The translations under genes and the position numbers were made by a program. This document shows positions 8,316-17,157 of a DNA stretch of 64,000 nt, one piece after another. The first letter of the stretch is position 1. The number at the start of each line of letters is the position of its first letter. The stretch is from Bradyrhizobium sacchari (GTDB lineage: Bacteria; Pseudomonadota; Alphaproteobacteria; Rhizobiales; Xanthobacteraceae), in assembly GCF_002068095.1 (NCBI RefSeq), contig NZ_LWIG01000008.1, positions 46,323-110,322 of the forward strand, given 5' to 3'. Under the pieces are notes generated by a model. That model searched no databases. It saw only the letters and a list, made by a program, of their open reading frames with translations, and had not been told where the DNA came from.

Positions 8316-8420
8316 GTATAATTTCGGCGGACCTGCCCAAAGGTCCATAAGGCGTCATCGGCCGCGCAACGGGAGATATCCTCCTGCCTTGCGGAACTCC
8401 GCGGTCAGGATTGTACGCGA

Positions 8421-8798
8421 ATGGCCCAAACCCCAGTGATTGCGATAGTGGACGACGATGAAGGCGTTCGCGCCTCGCTTGCGAGCCTGGTTCGCTCGCT
8501 CGGCTACGAGGCCCGGGCCTACGAGTCTGGAGTCGACTTCCTCCAACATGCGCCGGGAGACGATCCGGCATGCATGATCGCCGACGTCCAGATGCCGGTC
8601 ATCAGCGGCGATGAGCTTCAGGCCCAGCTGATCGCCTCTGGCCGCCGCTTCCCGATCATCTTCATGACGGCATTTCCGAGCGAATCCGTGCGCCAGCGCG
8701 TGATGACGGCAGGCGCGCATTGCTATCTCGGCAAGCCTTCCAGCGGCGACGAGATCATCCATTGTCTTGAGCAGGCGCTGGCGGGCCAGACGCCGTAG
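8421..8798 (+). CDS. Receiver-only response regulator
   Basis: The 125-residue protein is a single CheY-like receiver with the VDDDEG acidic pocket (10-15), Asp55 in IADVQMPVISG, and lysine in YLGKPSSGD. There is no output domain. ATG 8421 has AGGA ten bases upstream. The sequence resembles the receiver half of FixJ proteins. Placed 105 bp after the kinase/regulator pair, it may serve as a phosphate sink or a second target of the same kinase. Confidence 0.88.
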   Translation: MAQTPVIAIVDDDEGVRASLASLVRSLGYEARAYESGVDFLQHAPGDDPACMIADVQMPVISGDELQAQLIASGRRFPIIFMTAFPSESVRQRVMTAGAHCYLGKPSSGDEIIHCLEQALAGQTP

Positions 8799-8837
8799 TC
8801 CATTCGCCCGTTTCGCGCGCCGCCGCCGCAACCAGAC

Positions 8838-8851
8838 GTGCATTCCGGCAA
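8838..8851 (+). promoter_or_regulatory. Candidate shared regulatory motif, copy 1 (GTGCATTCCGGCAA)
   Basis: The 14-mer lies 81 bp upstream of the FUSC start. The same motif in the same orientation recurs at 28512 (upstream of the orphan kinase) and 32442 (upstream of oxalate decarboxylase), with at most one difference. It contains GCATTCCGGC, suggestive of a protein-binding half-site. The binding protein is unknown. Confidence 0.45.
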
Positions 8852-8932
8852 GCGGGTTGATGGAGCGGAAATACCGCGAGGCCCGGTAAACCTCATATTC
8901 CGCCGTGACTTTATCGACATCTGCAGGGCGGC

Positions 8933-10816
8933 ATGCCCTGCCGGAAACGCATGAGGCCGATGCTCGTGAATGCCACCAGTGCTGCCGCGCCGCGCCCGCT
9001 TGTCTTCGCTGGCTTCCGGGCGAGCTCCTGGGCCTTTGCGTTGCGGGTATGGCTGGCGATGATGCTCGCACTCTATGTGAGCTTCTGGCTCGAGCTCGAA
9101 TCTGCCTCGTCGTCCGCCCTCACCGTTGCCGTCCTCGCGCTGCCGACCCGCGGTCAGGGCATGGAAAAGGCCGGCTACCGGCTGCTCGCAACCGCCATCG
9201 GCGTTGTGGCCTCGATCGCGATCGCCGGCGTGTTTTCGCAGACCGACGGCCTGCTGCTCGCGGTGCTCGGCATCTGGGTCGGGCTCTGCGTCTATGTCGC
9301 CGGGATGCTGGACGGCAATCGCGCCTATGCAGCGGCGCTCTGCTGCATCACGGTCGCCTTGGTCGCCATCCAGCAGATCGACACGCCGCTCCAGGTGTTC
9401 CCGGCCGGCGTCGCGCGCGGCGCCGCCATCGGCATTGGGGTCCTTGCGGTCGCATTCGTGAATGAGGTTCTGGCCGCGCCAGACTATCATCCGCTATTGG
9501 CAAGCCGCATCGAGGCGCTGCACCGCCGGGTCAAGACCCTCGCGCAAGGCGCAGAGGGGAACTGCGCAGCGGATGCCGCGGGCTTGCTGCACGACATCGC
9601 TGCGCTGCGTCCGGAGATCGCCAGCCTCGTGACGGAATCGAGCATCGGCACGGCAAGGACTGCAGCCGCGCGTTCCGCGCTGGTCGACCTCGTCAGCGCG
9701 TTCTCTCTCGGTCGCATGCTCGCGGCACTCCCCGACACCTCGCCGGATGCCGCCGGACTGACGGCGATGTCCCGATCATGGCTCCGGACCGAGATCAGCC
9801 GAAAGAGTGCCCGGGTCTGCAGCAGCCTCGATGCACTGCATGAAGGAACGCGCCCTTATCATGCATGGCGCGCGCCGCTCTACCGCTCGCGCCGCATCGC
9901 GGCGGAAGCCGCCGCACGCGGGGCGATCTCGTTCACGCTGATCGCGCTCTTCTTCGTGCTGACGGGCTGGCCGGCCACCGAGCTCTGCCTGTCGCTCGTC
10001 GCAGCGATCATCGGCCTCAGCTCGATTTCGCCCGCACCACGAAACTTCGCGCTGGTGGCGGTGATGGCAATGCCGATCGCCTGCGCGCTGGCCGGCATGC
10101 TGAAATACCTCGTCTTCAACGGCGTGTCCGAATTTCAATTGCTGGCGATCGGACTTGCGCCCGCCGTCATCGGCCTCGCGCTGCTGATCTCATTGCCGAA
10201 CCCGATGCTGTCGTCCCTCGGCCGCCTCGTCCTGGTCTTCATGATCGCCGTCCTCGTACCGACCAATCCACAGAGCTACGACCCCGAGGTATTCCTGGCG
10301 ACGAGCCTCTTTGCCTGCCTGTCGGCGGTGCTCGTCTTCGCGGCGCAGATGCTGCTGCCTCCCCTGTCGGGCGAGCGGCGGGGGAGGCTCCTGCTTGGAG
10401 AGGCGAGACGCGAATTGAGCCGCCTCGACGGCGGGCGAGCTCGATCCCTCGCGCCGGAGGAAGCTGCGTTTCGCGACGCGGCGCGGATCGAACAGATTCT
10501 GACCGCAAACGGCGCCGCGCCGCTCGATGGTCGGATCGCGGCCGAAGCGATGCGCTGTTTTGGCCAGGCTGAAACCTTGCGGCGTTGCCGCGCCGAACTG
10601 GATCGGCTGCGACAGGGCCCACTCGCTGGCGCTGCGCAGGACGCGCGAGAGGCCCTCGCCGAGCGGAACGGCGACGCCATCCTCGCGGCAGCCGCGGCGC
10701 TGCGCCAGACCGCAGCGCGAAGCGGCCTCTCCGCCGATGCCGCCATTGCCCTGCTGATTCCGGCAAGCCACGCATTCGCGCCGTTACAGCCTTCGGGCCG
10801 GGGCGAACAGCCATGA
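8933..10816 (+). CDS. FUSC/AaeB-family inner-membrane efflux protein
   Basis: The 627-residue protein has two hydrophobic blocks, at about 30-155 and 325-470, separated by and followed by soluble regions. This is the FUSC (fusaric acid resistance/AaeB) layout. Recognisable parts are WLAMMLALYVSFWLELESAS at the first membrane block and RGAISFTLIALFFVLTGWPA at the second. It is expected to extrude aromatic or other organic acids together with the next two genes. ATG 8933 is taken as the start; ATG 8951 or 8960 are alternatives. The stop overlaps the DUF1656 start by four bases. The neighbouring kinase/regulator genes suggest signal-dependent expression. Confidence 0.9.
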   Translation: MPCRKRMRPMLVNATSAAAPRPLVFAGFRASSWAFALRVWLAMMLALYVSFWLELESASSSALTVAVLALPTRGQGMEKAGYRLLATAIGVVASIAIAGVFSQTDGLLLAVLGIWVGLCVYVAGMLDGNRAYAAALCCITVALVAIQQIDTPLQVFPAGVARGAAIGIGVLAVAFVNEVLAAPDYHPLLASRIEALHRRVKTLAQGAEGNCAADAAGLLHDIAALRPEIASLVTESSIGTARTAAARSALVDLVSAFSLGRMLAALPDTSPDAAGLTAMSRSWLRTEISRKSARVCSSLDALHEGTRPYHAWRAPLYRSRRIAAEAAARGAISFTLIALFFVLTGWPATELCLSLVAAIIGLSSISPAPRNFALVAVMAMPIACALAGMLKYLVFNGVSEFQLLAIGLAPAVIGLALLISLPNPMLSSLGRLVLVFMIAVLVPTNPQSYDPEVFLATSLFACLSAVLVFAAQMLLPPLSGERRGRLLLGEARRELSRLDGGRARSLAPEEAAFRDAARIEQILTANGAAPLDGRIAAEAMRCFGQAETLRRCRAELDRLRQGPLAGAAQDAREALAERNGDAILAAAAALRQTAARSGLSADAAIALLIPASHAFAPLQPSGRGEQP

Positions 10817-11016
10817 CGAACACCTATCGGGAGCTCGTCATCGGCGGCGTCCTCGTTGCTCCCATCGTCTCCTATGCGGCAACGGCGCTGCTGGCATTCC
10901 TGCTGCTCCGCCCGCTGCTGCGTTTCATCGGATTCGCGAAGATCTTCAGTAACCCATCACTGGCCGAGTTCAGTCTCTACGTTGCGATGTTCGGCTTGCT
11001 CGCTCTGTTCTTCTAG
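10813..11016 (+). CDS. DUF1656 small membrane protein (AaeX-like)
   Basis: The 67-residue protein has two membrane segments (about 10-32 and 48-67) and the DUF1656 look: an REL-x-IGGVLVAP opening and a second helix ending LLALFF. Proteins of this family sit between FUSC pumps and their HlyD partners, as here. The start overlaps the FUSC stop (ATGA at 10813), implying coupled translation. Its role in the pump is not defined. Confidence 0.88.
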   Translation: MTNTYRELVIGGVLVAPIVSYAATALLAFLLLRPLLRFIGFAKIFSNPSLAEFSLYVAMFGLLALFF

Positions 11017-11028
11017 GGAGACACGGTC

Positions 11029-12276
11029 ATGTCAGCCGAAACGCAAGCCGATGCCGCCGACGCCGCGGACGGTTCGGGCACCCCGGAGCCTGTGGCGCGC
11101 GACACCGGCGATCGCTTCGTGGACGGCCGCGGACCTCCGGTGCAGGCCGCGTTCTTCGCGGGGCGACTGCGCAAGGCCGTCGGCCGATTGATCCGCGGCG
11201 CCGGCAAGCATCTTGCCACCCTCGGCATCGCGCTGGTCGCGGTGGTGATATCGGTTGCGACCTGGCAGCACTACGTCACCGCGCCCTGGACGCGGAACGG
11301 CAGCGTCCGTGTCCAGGTCGCCAATGTCGCGCCACAGGTTGCGGGCAAGATCGTGGAACTGCGCGTGGCCGACAACCAATTCGTCCACAAGGGCGACGTG
11401 CTCTACGTGATCGATCCGTTCGACTTCGAGGTGGCCGTCCGCGTCGGCAAGGCCCTGGTCGACCAGCGGGCGGCAGACCTCGTGGTGAAGCAAGCCGAGT
11501 TCGACCGGCGCCAGCATCTGTCCGATCTTGCGACGACCCCCGAAGAGCAGCAGATCTATGCGGGCAACGCGGCGCAGGCGAAGGCCGCCTACGAGGCGGC
11601 GGCACACCAGGTCGCGCAGGCGGAGCTGAACCTGAAGCGCACCAGCGTGGTCAGTCCGGTCGACGGCTATGTCACCAACCTTCTGCTGCGCGCGGGCGAC
11701 TATGCCGTTACCGGCGTCAGCAACATTTCGGTCATCGATTCCAACAGTTTCTGGATCGACGGCTATTTCGAGGAGACCAAGATGGCGCGGGTTTGCGTCG
11801 GCGATCGCGCCGAAGCGCAACTGGTCGGCTATTCCAGGCCGATCATGGGACACGTGAAGACCGTGACGCGCGGGATCAGCGTATCGAACGCGGCCGCGGG
11901 CACACAGGGCCTGCCCAACGTCGATCCGATCTACACCTGGGTGCGACTGGCGCAGCGCGTACCGGTTCGCCTCGCCATCGACACCGTGCCGCCGGATGTC
12001 CCACTCGTCTCGGGCATGACAGCGACGGTGACAATCCGGCAGCCGTCCACGACCGGCCAGACCTGGCTCGACCGTTTCCGTATGACCTTCGTCGATCCTG
12101 TCTCAGATCTGTTCGGCGCAGGACGCCCGCCTCGTCCGGACTGCCTGCAGGCCATATCGCAGCAGCGCCCGGAGGTGGAAGTGCTTCCCTATGCGCGCGA
12201 GCCCGCGGTTCCGCCGGCAGAGAAGATCGCACCCGGCCTCACACCCGGCATCGACGCTTCGCCACGCCTGCCCTGA
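11029..12276 (+). CDS. HlyD/EmrA-type membrane fusion protein of the FUSC pump (AaeA-like)
   Basis: The 415-residue periplasmic adaptor is anchored by one membrane helix (about 65-85, LATLGIALVAVVISV). It follows an unusually long acidic cytoplasmic N-terminus of about 60 residues. The lipoyl halves flank a helical hairpin: VANVAPQVAGKIVELRVADN and LKRTSVVSPVDGYVTNLLLR. ATG 11029 has GGGAG eight bases upstream and follows DUF1656 by 12 bp, so the three genes form one operon. No outer-membrane factor is encoded here. Confidence 0.92.
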   Translation: MSAETQADAADAADGSGTPEPVARDTGDRFVDGRGPPVQAAFFAGRLRKAVGRLIRGAGKHLATLGIALVAVVISVATWQHYVTAPWTRNGSVRVQVANVAPQVAGKIVELRVADNQFVHKGDVLYVIDPFDFEVAVRVGKALVDQRAADLVVKQAEFDRRQHLSDLATTPEEQQIYAGNAAQAKAAYEAAAHQVAQAELNLKRTSVVSPVDGYVTNLLLRAGDYAVTGVSNISVIDSNSFWIDGYFEETKMARVCVGDRAEAQLVGYSRPIMGHVKTVTRGISVSNAAAGTQGLPNVDPIYTWVRLAQRVPVRLAIDTVPPDVPLVSGMTATVTIRQPSTTGQTWLDRFRMTFVDPVSDLFGAGRPPRPDCLQAISQQRPEVEVLPYAREPAVPPAEKIAPGLTPGIDASPRLP

Positions 12277-12334
12277 CGCAGGTCAACGTCGTCCGCTAAC
12301 ATCGGACGCTCGCTCCAAGTGTCTGATCGCTCTG

Positions 12335-12346
12335 GTTCAATTGAAC
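12335..12346. promoter_or_regulatory. 12-bp perfect palindrome upstream of the second AraC gene
   Basis: GTTCAATTGAAC is self-complementary. A second CAATTGAA core recurs near 12452-12459, both within 175 bp upstream of the AraC start at 12509. This could be an autoregulatory operator, though 12-bp palindromes can arise by chance. Confidence 0.35.
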
Positions 12347-12508
12347 GATTTGCGACATGCGGTCGCACCCGACGCACTTGCAACATCTAACACCCCTTAA
12401 GCATCCGTAACGCGCCTTGCGACAGCTTCAGACCTATCGTTCGTGCATGGACCAATTGAATTCTGCAGGCCAACGACGGCAGCAGAATCCAGGACACAGG
12501 AACGAACG

Positions 12509-13495
12509 ATGTTCACTGATGTGCATGCGGCAGGCGCCTGGCTCACCCGTCAACCCACCCGTCACGAACCCGATTCCCCGCTCGGAGCGCGCGCAATTCC
12601 ATGCGAGCGAGGATGGCGTCAGCCCGACCAACAAGCCGGCACATCGGCAGAGGACATCACAATCTCGCGCTGTATCTGCACGCAGACAGGCATAAGGCAG
12701 GGAGAAGCGACGACGCCTCCCGACCGATATTTCCTCGCCATCGCCCTGCAGACGACCCGCCTCAAACTGAACAGAGGCCGCCACATCGTCTTCGACGGCA
12801 TCATGCCGGCAGGCACGCTGTATGTCGGCGCACCGTCGCAGCAGCTCAGTGCGGTGTTCTGCGCGCCGTACGATTTCCTGCATGTCCACGCCTCCGCCAG
12901 CGTCTATTTTCCGTGCGAGCCTGGAGCTGATCCTGCCGCGCCCGAGATCCTCAACGATCTCGTCCTGCTCCGTGACCCCTTCGCCGAGCAACTTGCGAAG
13001 GCGCTTACCGAACACGGTCATTTGGCCGACCGGGAGTTTGCCCGCTGCATCGGTCGGACGCTCGCCATGCACATTGCCCGGCGCGAACGTCCCCACGCGA
13101 GAGTCAACGCCCTGGCGAAATGGCGACTGCGGCGCGTCGAGGAGTATGTCGGGACACATTTCGATCACTGCGTAAGCCTGTCCCAATTGGCCAAGGTCGC
13201 GGGACTGTCCCGAATGCATTTCGCCGCCCAGTTTCGTGCCGCGACGGGCTACCGGCCGCGAGAGTATCTGCTGCGCGAGCGCGTTGAACGCGCGAAATCG
13301 CTGCTGTCAGGCTCTGAGACACCCCTCGCCGAGGTGGCGCTGACCGTCGGCTTCTGCACGCAGGCGCATTTCTCGACCGTCTTCAAACGGATGACGGGTG
13401 ACACGCCCGCGCGCTGGCGCAGCGCCGTGCGGAACGCATCGGCGGCGTCAGCTCGCAAAGCCGCGTCTTGCGTGCTGACCACGGACATCTCGTGA
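12509..13495 (+). CDS. AraC-family transcriptional regulator (paralog 2)
   Basis: The 328-residue protein has a C-terminal AraC DNA-binding domain with WRLRRVEEYVGTHF, LSRMHFAAQFRAATGYRPRE, YLLRERVERAKSLL and VALTVGFCTQAHFSTVFKRM. The N-terminal region is rich in beta-type sequence (YFLAIALQTTRLKL, GTLYVGAPSQQLSAVF) and could be a small cupin-like sensor. The frame opens 22 codons earlier, but ATG 12509 (MFTDVHAAG) has the better upstream AGGA and begins a conserved-looking N-terminus. It follows the efflux operon by 232 bp on the same strand and ends in a strong terminator. Confidence 0.88.
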   Translation: MFTDVHAAGAWLTRQPTRHEPDSPLGARAIPCERGWRQPDQQAGTSAEDITISRCICTQTGIRQGEATTPPDRYFLAIALQTTRLKLNRGRHIVFDGIMPAGTLYVGAPSQQLSAVFCAPYDFLHVHASASVYFPCEPGADPAAPEILNDLVLLRDPFAEQLAKALTEHGHLADREFARCIGRTLAMHIARRERPHARVNALAKWRLRRVEEYVGTHFDHCVSLSQLAKVAGLSRMHFAAQFRAATGYRPREYLLRERVERAKSLLSGSETPLAEVALTVGFCTQAHFSTVFKRMTGDTPARWRSAVRNASAASARKAASCVLTTDIS

Positions 13496-13633
13496 ATCAT
13501 GCGAAATGAGAAACATCCGGGGTTCGTGAAATACTTCCGTTACGGGATCGGCCATGCTGTGCGTGTTAGGTGACTTGAGACCCCCCAAGTCGCCGCTCGA
13601 GCCTCCCTCCTCCCTGGGCATCCGAGCATTTTG

Positions 13634-13666
13634 GGGCCGTCCTCCCCAAGGACGGCCCTTTTTTTT
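13634..13666 (+). terminator. Rho-independent terminator
   Basis: GGGCCGTCC (13634-13642) pairs perfectly with GGACGGCCC (13650-13658) over a 7-nt loop and is followed by eight T residues (13659-13666). It lies 139 bp after the AraC stop and just before the end of the convergent malonate operon. Confidence 0.9.
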
Positions 13667-13703
13667 CGGGCGCGATGACGATCCATCCGGATATCATGGC
13701 GCT

Positions 13704-14642
13704 CTAGCCGTCCAGATGGCGCGCAATCCAGGCGCGGATGCCCTGAAGACTCCTGAAATCATCGAGCGAGCGCGCCGGAAGCGTGGGGGCGATTTCGGCA
13801 GCCATTCCGCTCAGCGCATGTCCCGGACCGAGTTCGAGAAAGCCCGTCGCGCCGGCTTCGACACAGGCTTGCAGGCAATCGGCCCATTGCACCGTGTGCG
13901 ATATCTGCGCCGCAAGCTTGTCGAGGCCGCTCCCGGCCGAGACGACCGGAGCTGCATCGATACCGCTCAGAATGCGCACACCGGCCCGCGGCGGGAATAT
14001 CACTTGCGTGGCGCGCAAGACCTCGCGAAAGGCTGACGATGCTTCCGCGAGCCGCCCGGTGTGGGAGGCGACCTCGACCGGCAGCGCGACGACCCTTGCG
14101 GCGTGCATCGCCCGTGCGTCGCCGGCAATCCCGCGCAGCGCCTCGCGGCCGCCGCCGATGACAAAGGCCTCGCCCGGATTGACGATGGCGATCGCCGCGC
14201 CGTGACGCACGCAAAGGCGCTCGAGCTCTTCGCGCGCAAGACCGCGAACGAAGATCAGCCCGTCGCCGGCGTGCGTCGCCGCATCCATGGCCTCGGCGCG
14301 GCGTGCCACGAGATCGAGCGTAGCGGTCGCATCGAACAGGCCGCCGACACCCCAGGCCGCGACCTCGCCGACACTATAGCCGGCAATGATGACGTCACGT
14401 GAAAGGGCATCTGCGAGCGCGCTCGCCGCCGCGAGTGGCTGCAAGGTGCAGAGAATCTGGCCGGCTCGATTGCGGTGCAGGGCCTCATCGGCTTCGCTGC
14501 GCACGAAGTCGCGCGGATCCCTGCCGCCGAGCAGTGTCGCCGCGTGCACAAACAAGCGCGCAGCCTCAGGCGCATCGCCCGTGAGGGCGAACATGTTCCG
14601 GTGCTGCCGACCTTGTCCCGAGCACAGGATCGCAAGCGTCAT
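13704..14642 (-). CDS. mdcH: Malonate decarboxylase epsilon subunit (malonyl-CoA:ACP transacylase)
   Basis: MdcH loads the first malonyl group onto the acyl-carrier subunit MdcC from malonyl-CoA, priming the catalytic cycle. The 312-residue protein has the FabD-like fold: N-terminal LCSGQGRQ, nucleophile Ser90 in GYSVGE, and catalytic His in VASHTGRL. The C-terminal FLELGPGHALSGM is also typical. It is the last gene of the operon, 9 bp after mdcF, and ends 38 bp before the terminator hairpin of the convergent AraC gene. Confidence 0.93.
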   Translation of the reverse strand: MTLAILCSGQGRQHRNMFALTGDAPEAARLFVHAATLLGGRDPRDFVRSEADEALHRNRAGQILCTLQPLAAASALADALSRDVIIAGYSVGEVAAWGVGGLFDATATLDLVARRAEAMDAATHAGDGLIFVRGLAREELERLCVRHGAAIAIVNPGEAFVIGGGREALRGIAGDARAMHAARVVALPVEVASHTGRLAEASSAFREVLRATQVIFPPRAGVRILSGIDAAPVVSAGSGLDKLAAQISHTVQWADCLQACVEAGATGFLELGPGHALSGMAAEIAPTLPARSLDDFRSLQGIRAWIARHLDG

Positions 14643-14651
14643 GGGCGCGGC

Positions 14652-15602
14652 CTAATGAGGAAAGAGGGTTGCGATCGCGATCGCCAGCGTCACGACGCTG
14701 AATCCGGTGCTGGCGATGACCATCGAGCCCACCGTTGCGGAGTCCAGGCGATAGTTCACCGCAAACAGGATGCCAAAGAAGCCCGACGGCAATGCCGCAA
14801 GCAGAATTGCCGTCTTCGCAACATCGGGTCCGAGGTGAAAGCCGTAGACGATCGCGACGGCCAGCAGCGGCCGAAGGATGTCCGCAGCTCCCGTCGCTGC
14901 AATGACCCGCCAATCGATCCGGAGCGACTGGGCCGACAGAACGAGGCCGGTCAGGAACAGCGCGACACCCGCAGCCGCGTTTCCGATCAGGACGAGACAG
15001 GCATGGACAAGCGGATCGAGCTTCAGACCGGACAACGAGAACGCGACGCCGAGCGCGGGCGCCCACACGACAGGCTTGGCGAACGCGCGCCGGATGGCCG
15101 TCAGAACCGGCGATGCCGGCGCCTCGGTGCCGCGGACCTTGCTGGCGCTGATCTCCGCGATCACGAGGGTCAGGGGGCTGACGAGGATCGATCCGGTTGC
15201 GAGCGCAACGGCAACCGGAACGACACCGGCAGGTCCGAGCACGGTCGACAGGATCGGCAGACCGACGCCGGCAAGATTTGGAAAACCGACCGTCAGAGCC
15301 TGCACCGCTGCGTCCGACCTCGTCACCGCCAACAAGCTGCGCTCGAACCAGTACCAGCCGGCATAGATGACCAGCATCGTCACGCCAAACACCAGGAAGA
15401 CCGGCGCCTGCCCGGTGATCCCGTCGTGCGGGGCCGATGCGGTCGCCGCAAACAGCGAGGCCGGCAGGGCGAAATCCATCACGAGGGCATTGAGACCTTC
15501 GACGTGACCGTTGTCGACGATGCGAAATCTGCCGGCGCTGTAGCCCAGCAGCAGGACGAAGAAGACCGGCACCAGCGCCATCAGGATGACGTTCGAGGTC
15601 AT
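14652..15602 (-). CDS. mdcF: Malonate/auxin-efflux-carrier (AEC) family transporter
   Basis: The 316-residue membrane protein has about ten hydrophobic segments in two halves and belongs to the AEC family, which includes MdcF. Clear segments include LMALVPVFFVLLLGYSAGRF and SGFFGILFAVNYRL. Its place between mdcB and mdcH points to malonate uptake. The start overlaps the mdcB stop by four bases. The other malonate importer found in some mdc clusters (MdcLM) is absent. Confidence 0.88.
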   Translation of the reverse strand: MTSNVILMALVPVFFVLLLGYSAGRFRIVDNGHVEGLNALVMDFALPASLFAATASAPHDGITGQAPVFLVFGVTMLVIYAGWYWFERSLLAVTRSDAAVQALTVGFPNLAGVGLPILSTVLGPAGVVPVAVALATGSILVSPLTLVIAEISASKVRGTEAPASPVLTAIRRAFAKPVVWAPALGVAFSLSGLKLDPLVHACLVLIGNAAAGVALFLTGLVLSAQSLRIDWRVIAATGAADILRPLLAVAIVYGFHLGPDVAKTAILLAALPSGFFGILFAVNYRLDSATVGSMVIASTGFSVVTLAIAIATLFPH

Positions 15603-16480
15603 GGCCTCGGCCTCTCATGGGCGTCGACGAAGAGCGTCATTGCAAGCAGATCCGCCGATCCGCCCGGACTGAGACGGCGAGCGACGAAGCTGTCGTGGAT
15701 CGTTTGCGCCCGCGCACGCCAGCCGGGTGCGGAAACGCCGCCTGAAGCGATGAAGCGACGCGCCTCCTCATGCGCGAAGCGAAGGCCGTCGAGCCCGCCG
15801 CGATGCAGCAGATTGGTGTCTTCAACGGATGCGATCAGGGCGAAGCACGCCTCGACCCGCGCGGCTTCCCTATCCTCCGGCGCGACAGGCCTGGCTCTCC
15901 GCAAGGCCGGTAGGCCGATCCGGTAGATGCTGGGAAATCCCGTCGCGGCCTCGATGCGCGCACCGCCCGCGCAAAAGCGGCGGCGGGCCGCGCTGCCATG
16001 GCTGTGCAGCAGCACCGGACCATCGAGGATGCTGTCGCCCCACAGGCGCGCCACGACCTCGCCAAGCGGAAGAACGGGATCGACCAGCCCGCCGGCTTTC
16101 GCGCCGGCTGCCGCGCAAAGAAGGCCGAGCCCGAAGATCGCACCACGATGCGTGTTGACCCCCGACGTTGCCGCGAACATGGCGCGCTCCGCCTCAAGGC
16201 CGATGATCCGCAGCCGGCCCATGCCGCACCCCAGCGCGCCCGCATCGGCCAGACGTTGCAGGTAGGGCCCGATCGCCGCGGCGCTGCGGCGGAACGTGCC
16301 GGCGTCCATGTCGTCGTGACTGCCGTTGTCGACATGGCTCACCAGCCCGGGCTTCGGCCAGGTTTCGAGCTCCTTGACGAGGCAGTCCGCGGCGACGGCA
16401 CCGATCGCGAAGACATCGGGTGCAATCTGCGCTTGGCGCAGGATAGGCCATTCCACGCCTCTTGCGGCCGGGGTGATCAT
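15599..16480 (-). CDS. mdcB: Triphosphoribosyl-dephospho-CoA synthase
   Basis: MdcB makes 2'-(5''-triphosphoribosyl)-3'-dephospho-CoA from ATP and dephospho-CoA, the precursor of the MdcC prosthetic group. The 293-residue protein is CitG-like, with CLVKELETWPKPGLVSHVDN near the N-terminus, SHDDMD, and GVNTHRGAIFGLGLL. The start is ATG 16480 (MITPAARGVEWP), and the stop of mdcG overlaps it by four bases. The frame continues upstream of this point but there it is only the complement of mdcG. Confidence 0.92.
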   Translation of the reverse strand: MITPAARGVEWPILRQAQIAPDVFAIGAVAADCLVKELETWPKPGLVSHVDNGSHDDMDAGTFRRSAAAIGPYLQRLADAGALGCGMGRLRIIGLEAERAMFAATSGVNTHRGAIFGLGLLCAAAGAKAGGLVDPVLPLGEVVARLWGDSILDGPVLLHSHGSAARRRFCAGGARIEAATGFPSIYRIGLPALRRARPVAPEDREAARVEACFALIASVEDTNLLHRGGLDGLRFAHEEARRFIASGGVSAPGWRARAQTIHDSFVARRLSPGGSADLLAMTLFVDAHERPRP

Positions 16481-17157
16481 GATGCCACCGCTCCCGAAAC
16501 GAATTGATGCCTGCCAAGCAGGCCAACGCTGTCGATGTTCTTGACCAGAAGCTCGCTCGCGCCGCCGTGGAATTCGCGCCAGTTCACTGCAGCGCCGCCC
16601 GCGCCCATCAGCTCGCCATCGAGCCGCATCGGCGCATCCGTCTCGATCATGGCGACATCGGCGACGAAACGATCGATGTCGGTCTCGGTTCGAAACTCGA
16701 ACAGGACATCGAGATCGGAACGGCCTGTCACGTAGTCGAGCCCGGTCAGCGACTGCCAGGCCAGGCTGCCGAACACGCGCGCATCCACCGCGTGCCGAAG
16801 CGCCAGCGCGTCGAGCCGATCGAGCGTCGGCCACCAGTTGCGCGGCGCGTAAGCCCGCGCCTGCCGCAGCAATGGCGGCCGCGCGACCGAGGCGACGTGG
16901 TCGTTATCCACCAGGAGGGAAATCCGCTTCTTGCCGGCCGAAGGCGGCAAGGGCAGGCCCAAAGCGAGGCCGCCTGCGTCGCATGGCAAAGCGCGGCGCC
17001 TGATCGTCGGCCATCGCATCTTGGGCCAGCGCGCGACCAAGGCGTCGGTCGCGAGATCGTCGCGCGCGTCCAGCAACGTGCGCCAGCCATCCGGGCTGAC
17101 GAAGACGAGGTCGTGGCGACCAGGTGGACGCTCAGTATGCTTGCAGGGCGAGGTCAC
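16477..17157 (-). CDS. mdcG: Phosphoribosyl-dephospho-CoA transferase
   Basis: MdcG attaches the triphosphoribosyl-dephospho-CoA made by MdcB to apo-MdcC. The 226-residue protein has the nucleotidyltransferase motif FGSLAW and, shortly after, GRSDLDVLFEF, whose two aspartates should bind metal. I chose GTG 17157 because GGAG stands seven bases before it. This makes a 26-bp overlap with mdcE, and no ATG suits better. CitX is the citrate-lyase counterpart. Confidence 0.9.
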   Translation of the reverse strand: MTSPCKHTERPPGRHDLVFVSPDGWRTLLDARDDLATDALVARWPKMRWPTIRRRALPCDAGGLALGLPLPPSAGKKRISLLVDNDHVASVARPPLLRQARAYAPRNWWPTLDRLDALALRHAVDARVFGSLAWQSLTGLDYVTGRSDLDVLFEFRTETDIDRFVADVAMIETDAPMRLDGELMGAGGAAVNWREFHGGASELLVKNIDSVGLLGRHQFVSGAVAS

